NCBI GenBank assembly: GCA_944989445.1
Contig: CALYLW010000126.1
Location: 62,001 to 126,000, forward strand
Origin: Ampullaceana balthica
Taxonomy: Eukaryota > Mollusca > Gastropoda > Lymnaeidae
Direction: 5' to 3'
Length of the DNA: 64,000 bases
Of this stretch, positions 22,223 to 34,400 are shown piece by piece (the stretch's first letter is position 1; every line of letters starts with the position of its first letter). Below the pieces are notes generated by a model, which did not search any database, was not told the DNA's origin, and was given only the letters and a program-made list of their open reading frames with translations. Both the position numbers and the translations under genes were made by a program.

Positions 22223-24651
22223 CATGGGCGTAGGGAAGGGGGGGCAAGGGGGGATTTGCCCCCCCCCCTGCATTTGAGAAAAAAAATGTCATATAGTTGT
22301 TACAATAAAAATGAACTAAATTTCTTGAAAGTTTATTACATGGAAGACAGTTTACATTTATCAAACATAAAAAAGAATTATATCTGCAAGTATAACTGAT
22401 TACATTACTGATTGTTCTAAATATTCCAGTTGTTTAACAATTTCTGTAACATTTTCAGCAAAAATCCGCAAGCTTTTATATTTATGTGACCATCTAGTTT
22501 CACATAGCAAAGGAACATTTAGAATAAGTTTTATTTGCTGATTACTTTCTCGAAAAAACACTATAATTGACTTAATTGTTCCTATTGTGTTTCGTACAAC
22601 ATTCACATTATTTAAATCGTTCACAACAAGATTTAGTTTATGAGTTTATGTGAACTGCAATGTAAAAATGCTGCTTTTGGGTATTTTTTTCGAATTATTG
22701 CTTGGACTCCTCCTTCTTTACCTGCCATTGTAGAACATCCGTAGTATCCTTGACCAACAAGCTTTGTCATATTTAATCAAAATTCTAATGAATTAGTAAT
22801 GATGGTGTTGTCTAAACCTTCAGCTGTTCTATTGACAATTGTAATATATCCCAGAAATTCTTCTGTGACCATCATTTTCCCATTTTGTTCTTTGACAAAT
22901 CTAACACCAAGTGACATCTGCTCAATGGCTCCTGAAATGTCATTTGTCTCGTCGGCAAGTATAGAAAATGCAACTGAATTATTTGCTTCACGAACAATGT
23001 CTTCACGCAAGAGAGACCCACAAATTTCGATTTTAGTGTTTTGCGTAGTTGCCGAGATACACTCAGCGGTTACCCGTCAAAACGGCCCCAGACAAAACGG
23101 CCCCAGACAAAACGGCCCCGACATAACGGCCCCGGCCAAAACGGCCCCAGACAAATTGTTAACATTTTTTAACATAAAACATTAATTTTTTTTTGCATTT
23201 TAAGCTTTCGTCAAATTTTTCACCCTTAAAAAAAGTGTTTAAAATTGTAAAATTATTTCTTGTGATGTTATTATATTGTTTCTTGTCAACAAACAACCGT
23301 TATTGGTACCATTTCGCGTAAAGGCTATTAAATTCACTTTTGTGGTGTTATTATTATTGTTTATTGTTAGCTAAACCTGACACTGAATAGGTGAGTAAAA
23401 ATACGAATATATTTGATTGTAAATTTTACTATTAGTCCATCTATTAGTCCAGGGCCGTTTTGTTGAGGGCCGTTATGTCGGAGCCCAATTGTCGGGGCCG
23501 TTTTGTCCGGCGCATTTTGTCGATGAACCATACTCAGCACTACAAGAACCAAATTGACAAACGATTACCAAGAACTTCATCTCCAGATTCAACACGAAAC
23601 TCTAACAGTTCATACAAATTACCAGAATTTGATTCTGTTCCACGAAGTGCTAAAACATGCATGCAGCAAAATAGGATTGTAGAAATGATGGGACCCAGTT
23701 TGTTGCGATTTTCTTGAATTTGTCTTCTAAATGATGAGTCCAACTGCTCATCTATAGAAACTGCTTTGGCTTCCAATAAAGCAAATAAAATTGCTTGCAT
23801 CTTCATGAGAGCCTTTGTGCCATAATGTGCTTTGCAGGTTGCTACGTGCATCTTCGTTGAAATCTTTATATTTTGTACATGGTTTTATGACAAATACCCA
23901 CTGAACTCATAGAATTACTTTTTGCAGAAACAACACGCAATATTTGCAAAAGGCACCTATTAACATTTGCGAGTATACAAGCCACGGTGAATAGTCTGAT
24001 AACCATGCATATCTAAAAACTGAAAACTCTGTTTCCCATCACTGTCAGCTCTAAAATCATAATTTTTATCAAGGGTCCAACAATCACGAATCAGCTGCAA
24101 TTTCAACTTATTTGAAAGGTCGTATGTCCCAGACATACCTTCCAGTATCCAATTTAGGAAATGAATAAGTGTCAGCGACAATCAAATTAGGAACAGTTGC
24201 TTCAGTTGTGTCTGGCTGTTGAACGTGTACTGTTGTCCTCAATGCCAATGATAAGTCAGATGCTGCAGACGCCCCAAAATCTTCTAATAACAGCATTTCG
24301 GAATCCCGCGATTGGTCTACTTTTCGACTTTTTTTTAGCCTGTAAAAAAATTTCCGGTATCCATCCTTGGTAATCCTGCAGTTTCTACACGTATATTATT
24401 TCACAGCAAATTTCAATTTTCTCGTGAGAACTTAAGTTTTTAATTTATTAAATGCATTAATAAATGTTGTATTTTAGCTATTACAGCACTACTTTGTAAG
24501 TTTTATTAATTTCTAAGGCTTTTTTCGACCCTTATTTTATACTGAACTTGAATTTAATTGAAAATTGTACCTGTATGGCATTGTCAGTTAAAATAAAAAA
24601 AAGTGGGTTTTTTTGCCCCCCCCCCTGGAAAAATTCCTAGCGACGCCCATG
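22223..24651 (-). mobile_element. hAT transposon (ZMYM1-like transposase, dead) with perfect 8-bp target duplication
   Basis: The ends are CATGGGCGTAGGG (left) and, inverted, CATGGGCGTCGCTAGG (right), each followed by a G-rich/C-rich tract. ATTGCGTC flanks both sides (22215-22222 and 24652-24659), the 8-bp duplication expected for hAT. Minus-strand fragments encode a ZMYM1/TTF-type hAT transposase. They include FRRQIQENRNKLGPIISTI and NLYELLEFRVESGDEVL (about 23740-23560), and SVAFSILADETNDISGAIEQ (about 22980-22920), the catalytic ADET-DIS block. A further stretch lies at 22624-22400. Stops and frameshifts disrupt it. A second element is inserted at 23068-23529. Confidence 0.85.
23068..23529. 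mobile_element. MULE-like non-autonomous element nested in the hAT
   Basis: Both ends begin GGTT and carry iterated GACAAAACGGCCCC units: five near 23078-23155 and several in the opposite orientation near 23450-23525. The flanks are a 9-bp direct repeat with one mismatch, ACACTCAGC at 23059-23067 and ATACTCAGC at 23530-23538. A 9-bp duplication fits Mutator-like elements, but the superfamily is inferred from that length alone. Removing it rejoins the hAT transposase frame between the FRRQ and ADET blocks. Confidence 0.65.
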
Positions 24652-25080
24652 ATTGCGTCCTACGCTTATCTATGGTTTGTGTTTAGTCCTGCATTCTTAT
24701 TAGAGTTTTAAATGTTGATAAAGTGTTGGCTTTCCTGGTTTCTTCAGGCAACCCATTTCACGCCCGAATTCCGGACGGGAAGAAAGAAAATTTGTATGAG
24801 TTTGTTCTTGCATACGGAATAAGAAAGGTGTTTTTATCCTTATGTCTATCTGAGGGTTGTATTAAGTTATCTTTGTGTTGTATTTCTAAATTAGAATTAA
24901 TTGCTTTATGTATGATTACTACTTTGCTCTTGGTTCTTCTATCCTCTAGTGTTTCAAGGTTTAATGATTTAACTAATGGTGTTATTCTTGTCAGTTTTGA
25001 ATATTCTCCAGTAATGAATAGGGCAGCTCTTTTTTGGATTTGTTCTAGTTTATCAATGTTTTCTTTGGTGGATGGGTGAT
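24652..25080 (-). mobile_element. LINE family A 3' end (ORF2 C-terminus and 3' UTR)
   Basis: On the minus strand this gives ENIDKLEQIQK-like, then YSKLTRITPLVKSLN-like, then ending SYKFSFFPSGIRAWNGLP-like residues with a stop near 24695 and a short 3' UTR. It is the clearest copy of this family's ORF end. The 3' tail continues at 22185-22222 across the hAT insertion. Confidence 0.8.
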
Positions 25081-25804
25081 TTTAAGTTTAAACAGATTTG
25101 ACTTAACAGCATCTATCACTTCAGGAATAGAAGTCAGTTTATTTACTGATGAAAATAATCTATAGAATAATTGAGTCACAGCAAGGGTCAAAATCTTACA
25201 AAAAGACCTAGATTAACAACAAAAATGGAAAAATTATTGGAGTATGCCTTTCCAACCCAGAAAAATGGCAAAGAAAAGTAAACCAATAAATGCGTACTAA
25301 AGATGCAAAGTACATGTACTAGGCTTAGGTTAGGAGGACTTCGGATCGGTGCTTATTTTCTCGCGTAACGCACCTTAAAGGCATTCCGGCACCTTTTTTC
25401 CCCCATTTACTTTTTACAAAATTATTATTAATTATTACTGCCCGAAATGCATTTTCAGGTTGCGTTATGGTATATTTTTTTTAAAGAAAAGAAAAAAGCA
25501 CTGCTTAGGACTAATAATAAATAGTGAATTATCATGGAATCCTCATGACAATGAAGTAATAAAAAAATCCAACAAAAGCTTTAGGTCTAAAAAAAAACTA
25601 AACCTTTCCAAAAAATATATATAAAAATTAATGTAATTAGAATATAAAACTAAATTGTTACATTTCTTTGGTGAGGCGAATAGTAGCCTTTGAACCGCTC
25701 CGTGCAAAAAAGTACAAGAAACACTCGATAATTGAAGAATAAAGACAAGCTAGCAATGATACATACGGCAATTTTCTTTGTAAATACAATACTATGATAT
25801 CAAT
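25081..25804. other. Gene-free stretch
   Basis: I see no supported gene or repeat. The sequence is AT-rich with poly-A runs. Confidence 0.3.
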
Positions 25805-26065
25805 ACATCACTCAGATAGACAAAGGGAATTTAAAAAAAACACATTTCGTAAGAAGACGACAATATAAAAAAAAATCAACAGACATACAAATTCTCGTTC
25901 TCCCCGCCCGGAATTCGGATGTGTAATGGGTTGACTGTTGACTGAACAAACCAGAAAAAACCTACATTACATGTATTAACATTAAAAACTGTAATAAAAA
26001 TGCAAGACTGGACATAAGCCATGGATAAGCCTAGGACACAATAATCTAATGTATAGGAGCGTCTG
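25805..26065 (+). mobile_element. LINE family A 3' end
   Basis: A plus-strand copy of the same ORF2 terminus (TYKFSFSPPGIRMCNGL, decayed) and 3' tail, ending ATAGGAGCGTCTGTAA. Confidence 0.7.
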
Positions 26066-26759
26066 TAACATATAAGATTAGATAAATAAATCCGACTAAA
26101 AATTCCCTTTAACAATAATTTGTAAAAATATATTTTAAAAGCGTTCTCAATAACTTATGGATAAATGTTTTCTTCTATCTATAACATCAATATTGGATTA
26201 GGGGGAAAATAATAGAATAAAAGACTTTGAATGTTGGAAATTATATTTAAATACATGACCTACATCAGTGGTCCCCAATCCCCGGCCCGCGGACCGGTAC
26301 TGGTCCGTGGACCAAATGGTACCGGGCCGCCAAGAAACATTACATTATTTCCTTTGTTTTGACTGAGGTGTATTTTTTCTTGGGATTGTACGACTTTCTC
26401 AATACAAATCCTTGGAGTATTTTGATTTTTTTTTCAATACAAAAAATAACACGAAGGACAGTCTATGGTCATCATATTTGATGGCTCACCGTATTGCTAA
26501 GGCCAAAAGGCAATTCACTATAGACGAAGGCTTAATCTTGCCCTCTACTGAAGACATTTGCCGTGAACTTTTAGGATAGGTTATTATTTAAAATATAACA
26601 CACGAGATACGACCCGTGGCGTAGCATACGCCGCAGACATGCTCATCATAGATAGTGCAAAGAACGGGAGGAGGGGTGAGAGAACGGACACAAACAGCAG
26701 CACGAAGTAATGGAAAAAAGCAGAATAAAACATTTAAAAAAATTTTTAAAAATAAAATG

Positions 26760-26832
26760 TTCACGCTGGGGCTTAAACTCAGAACTTTCCGCGTGCGAGG
26801 CGGACGTGATAACCACTACACTAAGAGTCATA
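26760..26832 (-). pseudogene. tRNA-Val-like relic
   Basis: The minus strand reads TTAGTGTAGTGGTTATCACG, the D-arm and A box of animal tRNA-Val. A GCCTCGCACGCGGAAAG anticodon arm and a damaged T-arm (GTTCTGAGTTTAAGCCCC) follow. The acceptor stem does not pair, so this is not functional. It may be a SINE head. Confidence 0.5.
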
Positions 26833-27254
26833 TGTTATTCTGTGAAGGGACAATGCAAGTGAACGCAAGAAGCATCGTTGCTCCCCCCCCCTTTTTTTTC
26901 CCTTTCTTTTCATCCCACTACGCTTTGCCAACTGTGATCGGTCGACCCCATCGAGAGTCATTCGTCATGCTTTCTTGCACATAGTGGTTTAGGTGAATTA
27001 TATATATACATTTGCCTTTTTCGGCTAGCACTGTGACTTGAAGCATTTTGGAAATAGCCGGAAAAATTGAGGCACGATTGAGGATTTATATATCAATATG
27101 ATACACACTCTACAGATATCTATAACAATACAATACTATTATTACTATTTGTGTATGTGCCATATCTTTAACAGAAGGATGTGCATGATGATGCATGTGC
27201 ACTATCTTTGCCAACCAACACAACAGAAGCAGAAATATTCAAGTCATTGAAATT

Positions 27255-27432
27255 TGTTCCCTCTAGGGCTCGTTGGTCCGTGTGCAACGTACAAAACCTC
27301 GAGTATAAAGTTGCACAGCACCCATTTTTTGGCAATATTTTACCAAATTTGCTGCGCGGTATCTCTAAGCTGCTGGGCGGCGTCGGTCAGATATCTGCGC
27401 GGCCGCGCACCCACGCAGCTTAAAGGGAACAT
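27255..27432. mobile_element. Short MITE with TGTTCCCTCTA-type ends
   Basis: The ends TGTTCCCTCTAG and TTAAAGGGAACA are inverted. The same sequence in the opposite orientation occurs at about 32115-32285. The interior is GC-rich relative to the surroundings. An hAT-type origin is possible, but no clean target duplication was found. Confidence 0.6.
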
Positions 27433-29130
27433 TGATCACTGAATCCCAATATTTTATATCAATTAAGACAACTAAAATGGTCCGTTTGTTTCGGAATATG
27501 AACAAATGGAGCCGCTGCCATGACCTGACGACATACTAGTTTATAAGGTTAAGGAGGTTGCACCTGAAAGTGAATCTACGCATTGTATCATTCACAGGGA
27601 AATGCAGGCTGGCCGAAAAATCTCACCAGAATTTAAGTGTATGATTGGTGTCATTAAACTTATTTACCCAATCAAAGCACACGCCTTTAAATCGCGCTTG
27701 TTTGAACAACTTTAGCAGTGCACAGATGTCTTTTCTTGTAGACAGTAAAAAGATGAGTATCCAGAGGAAAATCGCCTAACAGAGTACTAGAATAACGAGA
27801 GCCATTGCAAAGATTTCTATTAGCAAAGAAATCACCGAGGGCAGCACATTTCAGTGGTAATACGTTATATGGGTCGCAAAACTGGCTTACCTGTGTGACA
27901 TATTCAGCCTGCTCAATTAACTATAAATATAATAGGGGAAATTACAACTTTTTTCATTCAAGTTGGCAGAAAAAAGTACCTCAGTATAAAGCGTGTGATC
28001 TGAGACAATTTGAATTTGTTTCGAACATTAGCTGGGATTTTAGACTTGACTGAGCCTGAGCATTTATTCACGATCACCTGTTTTTGCTTTTAAAAGAGTT
28101 TGAGTGCTACTTTCCAGACACTATAGACCAACGAACTGGTAAGGTATGGATCCGCGAGCCATGTGTTAACAAACCAGGCGAATCTAGTACGTCTTTGCAA
28201 AAAGATCAAACCGCTGGAGATAGCAAATGACAGTCTTAAAACTACGCTCGAGGCAACAATTTTCCCGCTGTTCTGAAATCCCTATTGCCATTTTCGACAT
28301 CTTATCTGTTTGAAGACAGGTTTTCAGCAGTGAGAGCAACCAAAACAACAAAAATAAACTGAAAATAAGCAAGAAATTTCGGGTGTCATTGTCTCCTATT
28401 ACCCCCAGATGGAACCTTCTCGGTGCAGAAGAATATGCTCAGGGTTCCTATTGATTTCAAAATGTTCAATGACTTATATTCATTTTATGGTGTAACTGCA
28501 TTTTATTTTGAAGGTTTGTAAAAATACAATTATATTAAAATTATCAAATCAAAACTATATAAAATATAAACAATCAACGTCCACCCCAAGGCAGTGGGGC
28601 GCGGTAAAACTTTCAAACGTTGACCGGTCCGCGGTGATAAAAAGGTTTGGGACCACTGACCTACATGATAGGTTAGCCTAATTTGGTGACGCAGCATTTA
28701 GTCTCCTCTCTTGCTTCTCTTCCTTTACATTGTAATAGCTTGTGATTAGTTTTCGGCGTTACCCTCTTGAAATTTCATGAATGCTCTAAAAATGTTTGAA
28801 ATTCTTCAAGACAATTAAGAAAATTACATTCATTACATTTTCTGTTCTGGAAGTTTTTTGCCAAATGACTTTGAGACACATAAGGCGAAGGATGGACGAA
28901 TGTAGGTACAGATACCATAGTCAGAAGTCAGAGCCGTAGCTAGTATGTAATTTGCACACGGAGATAAACTATAAAATTGCCCTCTCCCCATTTAATTAAT
29001 AACTTGCCATTGTTCACTTAATAAAATATAATTTGGTAAACCTCATTATGGCGGCCCTATAAACCTCATTATGGCGGACCTATAATTTGGCGAACGAGGA
29101 TATGCTACCCCATCTTCATCCACTCTATAG

Positions 29131-29320
29131 ATAGGTGGTCACGGCTATTTTGATAGGTGGTCACGGCTATTTTGATAGGTGGTCACGGCTATTTTGATAG
29201 GTGGTCACGGCTATTTTGATAGGTGGTCACGGCTATTTTGATAGGTGGTCACGGCTATTTTGTTAGGTGGTCACGGCTATTTTGTTAGGTGGTCACGGCT
29301 ATTTTGATAGGTGGTCACGG
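29131..29320. repeat. 22-bp tandem array, about 8.6 copies
   Basis: The unit begins ataggtggtcacgg and ends ctatttt(g/t). Eight full copies are nearly identical (gat/gtt variation), and the ninth runs straight into the tRNA-like head that starts with the same ggtggtcacgg phrase. Confidence 0.92.
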
Positions 29321-29500
29321 TGGTCGAGTGGCATGCGCGCTCGGCTGGCGTACCGAGGGTCAAGGGCTCGAATCTCCGCGAAGGCATGGATTTATATAGA
29401 TCAGACATACGTTTAGAGAAATTGACATGCATAAAGACAGATAAATCATATGTCCATACATAGATGCAGCCAAATAGAATAAAATGCATGAATATGTTCC
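29318..29500 (+). mobile_element. tRNA-derived SINE fragment
   Basis: An A-box-like GGTCGAGTGGCATGCGCGC and a B-box-like AGGGCTCGAATCTCC about 45 bp later form a tRNA-like head with an intervening anticodon-arm region. Arm pairing is poor for a working tRNA. It shares its head with the SINE at 35566, which lacks the middle part. The 3' limit is uncertain. Confidence 0.6.
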
Positions 29501-31380
29501 AGGGTAGACTGATATTTGGACTAAAGACAAGCCATTCTTTCCCTCTATGACTGTATGTCTGGATTGTTCGGAATTGTCACCAGCTTTTCTGTTCTAATAT
29601 TAAAAATGTAAGCTTGTTGCCATTGTTGGATAAGTATGACTTTTTTTCTTTTAAAATTTCTTTTATTTTTTAAATCAACTTTTATGTCATGTGCCGTTAA
29701 GTGTTGGTTACCATTTCTCTTAATATGTTAATCGTATTCATCTAACATTTAACAAGCCGAATATCAAATATCAATATTTAACTTTCTAAATCTATCACCA
29801 TTTATTCTTATGCTGCATAACATCCAGGAATAGGATTCTAACTTTATTATAAAAAGAGCCAATGATCTGATTATCAGATGTAAAAGGCTAAGAATATTAA
29901 TACATTCAAATATTTTTAAAATGTTCAATGAAAATGTCCCCCCCCCCAATTATCATAATATGTCATGGATATCAGGATTTTGGATTATCATAATTATGCG
30001 AATGATACTTAATCATACATTAACTAAAACGGAAATACTTTGTATCCAGGCAACGCTTGACGCTTTCAGTAAATGGGGATAATGTAAAAAGATTCATTGT
30101 GGTCAACATCAGAAATTTAAAAAAAAATTGAAACCAGGAGTGCATTGTGTTGATAAATTGTAATATTGAGTTTTATCTGGCGTGTAGATTTATGTTTGTT
30201 TATATAGATATATAGCCTATATATATTTACATGTAAACTGCGAAATTATTGAGATCGTATTTTGTTAAGTGATAAGTCAAGTCTTCATCTTCTCTTCTAA
30301 ACTTCACTTAGTGAAACTTAGTCTCTTAGTTCACTTTGATTTGACTTGATAATGTCTTAATCCAAGTTTGGTAAGCTAGTTACCATATTGAACAGTTTCT
30401 AATTCTAAATGCTTAGAAATAGTTAAACTTAGCTAATTTTACAAAATGTGAACTTAGATATTTAATTTTACTGTATCGCTTATACTTATTTGAAATTTAG
30501 ATAGTGATAGTCATTTGAGTTGTAGTAGTATTTTTTGGTCATAGTCATAGTTTAGATTGTATTGTGTATTAGTATTAGTAATAAAAAAGATTGTTCATTG
30601 CTGCATTAAAGAAAAGGTAAATTTTTTCAAAGGTATGTTTCATATTTCATGGAAAATATAAATTGTTTTTCTAAAGACCAAATGTTAGAGTTAGAAAAAA
30701 AGTTTAAGTTTAGGTTTTTGAGACCTTTTACTTTTAGTATGATCTATGATAGTATGCCTATACCTATAGCATATATAGGCCATGATTAACAATTTAATAA
30801 TTTGTCATATTACATATATTGGATTATTTTCCCTTATCCCCCCATCCCCTTATTCCCACTTCCCAAGAGCACAGATTTATTATTATTATTAGGCTACATT
30901 TATTTTAACTTTAATTAACCACTAGTGATTCTTATACTCAAAGGTTACTGTTTCAACTCTTCAAATAATTATATTTTAGCTTTATTATACCCCTAGAGAT
31001 TTCTATTCCCAAAGATTTCTGTTTCAACAACTAATTATAGGCCAAATTATAAGTTTATAGTCTTCTCTTGGTAGGCTCTTAAATTGATAATGTTTATTAA
31101 AGACACTGAATTGTATCTCAACAAATTTCCAACTCTCTTATTTTGCTGGTTTAAAATCCAATTTAAACTTCTGTTTCTATTTCTTGACATTTGCTTGTTC
31201 CTAAATTTTTAATATATAATGTTACATTTATGAATAATGTATTTTTGTAGAATTTTATAATGGAAAATTAATTATTTTTTTTTATTATAACAAAGTTACA
31301 AAGGCATTAATTTACATTAATTAAAGAGTGAAAAAATGCTTGTTTAAGTTAATATTCATAAGATTTTTCATTTTTCCTAA
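29500..31380. other. Region upstream of the EF-hand gene
   Basis: No gene was seen. A possible noncoding first exon of the EF-hand gene ends at AAAGAAAAG|GTAAAT near 30616. Microsatellite-like TTA and TATA runs occur. The promoter was not identified. Confidence 0.3.
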
Positions 31381-31416
31381 TTCATAAATGTTCTTCCTGA
31401 ATCTGAAGTCAATGAA

Positions 31417-34400
31417 ATGGCAGCTGCAGCTGTTGCATCTAATGTGGAAGAAAATCTACGTATTTTAGCACAAACAAAGCGCATTCGTGTTAATGAGTTC
31501 TTTCAGGACTATGATAAACTGAGGTCTGGATTTGTCACAGGTTCGGAACACCAATTAGAAATTAAATTATAAAATAATTTTAGATATTTTTCGTTTTAAA
31601 ATGCCAACAAACAAGGTGTTTAAAAGTATTTCAAAGTTGAGGGTTATAAATTTCATGAATACTACATGTATATATAATATAAGTTAAAAAAATTAAATAA
31701 TAGTACACTAATGTATTATAAATTCATGAGATAATTTTTTTTCAGCTCCTCAGTTTTTCAGATGTTTATGGCAAACTCTTTCAGTGAAACTAAGTGAGGA
31801 TGAAGAGAGAGCACTATGCATGAAATATGGCTTGATGCAAGATGGAAAGATCAATTACAAAAAATTCTGTCAAGCTATTGAACTTAATTTTGATCCCAAA
31901 AATATCTATCAATCTCCAGAGGTTCAGGAAAGAGTACCATTGGAATAGTAAGTGTGTTAAAAATGTAAAAAAAACTGTATTCTTGTTATGAAATTTTAAG
32001 GCACTAGTGATTGTGTAAGTGTGTTAAAAATATAAACAAACAAAAAAACGTATTCTTGTAATGAAATTTTAAAGCAAGCTTAAATTTTATAATTATATAA
32101 TCAATTAAATTTAAAAAAATACATCCAACCACTGGCCACGCAAATATCTCACCGATGCCGCGCAGCAGCTAGAATTACAGCATAGTAAATTTTGTAAAAT
32201 ATTGCACAAAAATGGATACGGTGCAACTTTTCATCAAAGTTGTTTACTTTGCACACGGACCAATGAAGCTTAGAGGGAACATTGCAACCAATAGAAGAAG
32301 ACAACTAAAATTGAAAAGCAAATAAATTTACTCTAGAAAAATTGATGCAAAAAAGAATTTTGTTTGAGTACAAATAAGTATTTCATTTTAAAATTGTATA
32401 CTAATGAACAAAATTCTGCTATAAAATTAAATCTTTAATAATTATGATTCAGGTTCAAAGAAAAATTAGTACATTATTATCATTTTTCAATTATGGATAA
32501 ATAGACACTTATTTATTTATATGTCTGCTCTACGTTTATTTTTATTTGATTTGTTTTTGACTTTCTTAAGAAATACCGTATATACTCGTTCGCAAGCCGA
32601 CCTTTTTTGGACAAAATCTAGGGGAAAAAATGGGGGTCGGCATATGAGCGGGTCATAGGTGATTTCTGCATGGATATTGAATATCAGTGTTGTTATTGTA
32701 GATTATCAATGTCCTTTTCTACATTCTACAACTACAAGATTCGACTGCTCTATCAGAAGCTATAATATATCATTAAAATGCAGCACTTACCTTATTTAAT
32801 CATTTTATTTATTTTTGTGAACGTCACTGTTTAACAAATAATTTTTGTTTTTAAATACCGGTAACTCTTGCTTAACAAAGATCAGAAAGACAAAGATAGG
32901 CAGTACAATGTAAACAATCATAATGACCGATTTAGCTTGTAGTTTAAAAAAAATATGTACCATTTTTAAAAAATCTGTCCTATTATTTTTGGGGGGTCGG
33001 CTTGCGATCGGGTTATACACTTTTAATACTTTTCCCTTCCAGAAAATTTATTTCAGCCCACTGCATTGCTTTTTTAATTTAAAAAAAAATCAACATATTT
33101 CAGTCTTGGCACATTACGATCAAAGCGTCCAATGACAGTTGATGCTGAAGCAAGGCTGGTGGAAATTTTAAGACGAATGCAACAGTATTACAATGTCAGG
33201 GGCATTAATTTACGCACGCAGTATGAGGATTTTGACAAACACCATAAGGGTGTAATCACAGAAAGCCAGGTATAATTTTTATGACTATCCATCTTTACAA
33301 AAATGTATTTGTTGTTTGTATCTGTTTAAAGACTTTTTTTCTAATGAAAAAGTCAGTGCTTTGGTACGTTTGTACAGTCATTGTTAGCAGTTTGATAACT
33401 TTGATTCTTTCCATTCGATAGTCCATGCATTGGATTTTTTTAGGTAAATGTCTTGGGCTGACAGGGTCTGCTTCAATGAAGGAAGGGGTGGGTCGGGTAG
33501 ATCAAGTTTTCTGCTAAATTATTTTATGTTGCTCTTAACACAACTTTTGAAAAGTACAAAAGACTGTAAAATCCAGGGGAAAAAATATTACAAAATAACA
33601 AACTTTCTATGAAGGAAACACTAAAAAGAAGAAAAAATTGAAATTTCTTAAATGCAAGTTTCAATTTTTTTAAAAAATCCCTTATATTAATTTCACTGTC
33701 TTGTCTGTCGTGGTCCCGCGCGTGGAAAAACAAAAGTAAAAAATGACCAACTTCCCGAGATTCTATCAAGCTGAAATTAAATTTTACACATAGACTTTTG
33801 TCACCTAACAATGCATTCTATCAAAATTTTAGATCGATCGAAGGTACTGTAATTAAATTAATTAATTTTTAGTTTATCTCTATGTATCTCTATGTAGCAT
33901 GTAAATATTTATGCTAGTCTGAACATACTTCGCGCAGTGGGTATTATATTGAACATACTTTTATAATATTTTCCCGATCTGTAAATGTTTATGCTAGTCT
34001 GTCGCGCGGTGCGTATCATTTTAAACATAATCAGTCAAAAACTTTAGTTTTTACGATTTGTTTAATTATTGAATGAAATATAGCATATTTAACTTAACTA
34101 TACATTAAACTAATAATAATATCCTAGGGCTAATCATCAGGACAGTCTTTCTTTTAGGTGCAATTTTAATTTTAGAAATGAAAAAATATTTTCTACTTTT
34201 TGTACCTTCTTAATATGTACAGGCAAATGACAAGTAAAAAAAAACTTAAACTATCATTTCCAATCCTTGAAGCAGATTTCTTTACTGGATCATTCACATT
34301 TTGCATGCAATGAACAATTCATTACATTGCCTTCAATTTTTAAAATATTTATTTGGCTCATTAGTTTTATCGCAGTTTTCCTGGACCAGTAGATGTTAGT

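Larger units (their letters stand above)
26266..28658 (+). mobile_element. hAT transposon (SCAND3/GTF2IRD2-type transposase remnant), perfect 8-bp target duplication
   Basis: The left end CAGTGGTCCCCAATCCCCGG and the right end GGTTTGGGACCACTG are inverted. ACCTACAT flanks both (26258-26265 and 28659-28666). Plus-strand fragments near 27560-27700 (APESESTHCIIHREM, ISPEFKCMIGVIKLI, KAHAFKSRLFEQL) match the hAT transposase block H-HRE..-SPEL-VI--V--VN-IK. The rest is broken. A 178-bp MITE (27255-27432) and a tRNA-like relic (26760-26832, minus) lie inside it. A second copy, itself disrupted, is at 46465-49657. Confidence 0.88.

Noticed and set aside
26760..26832. Functional tRNA-Val gene
   Set aside because: The acceptor stem does not pair, the T-arm is damaged and the sequence lies inside an hAT element.
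29318..29400. Functional tRNA gene
   Set aside because: A and B boxes are present, but the arms pair poorly and the sequence matches a SINE head.
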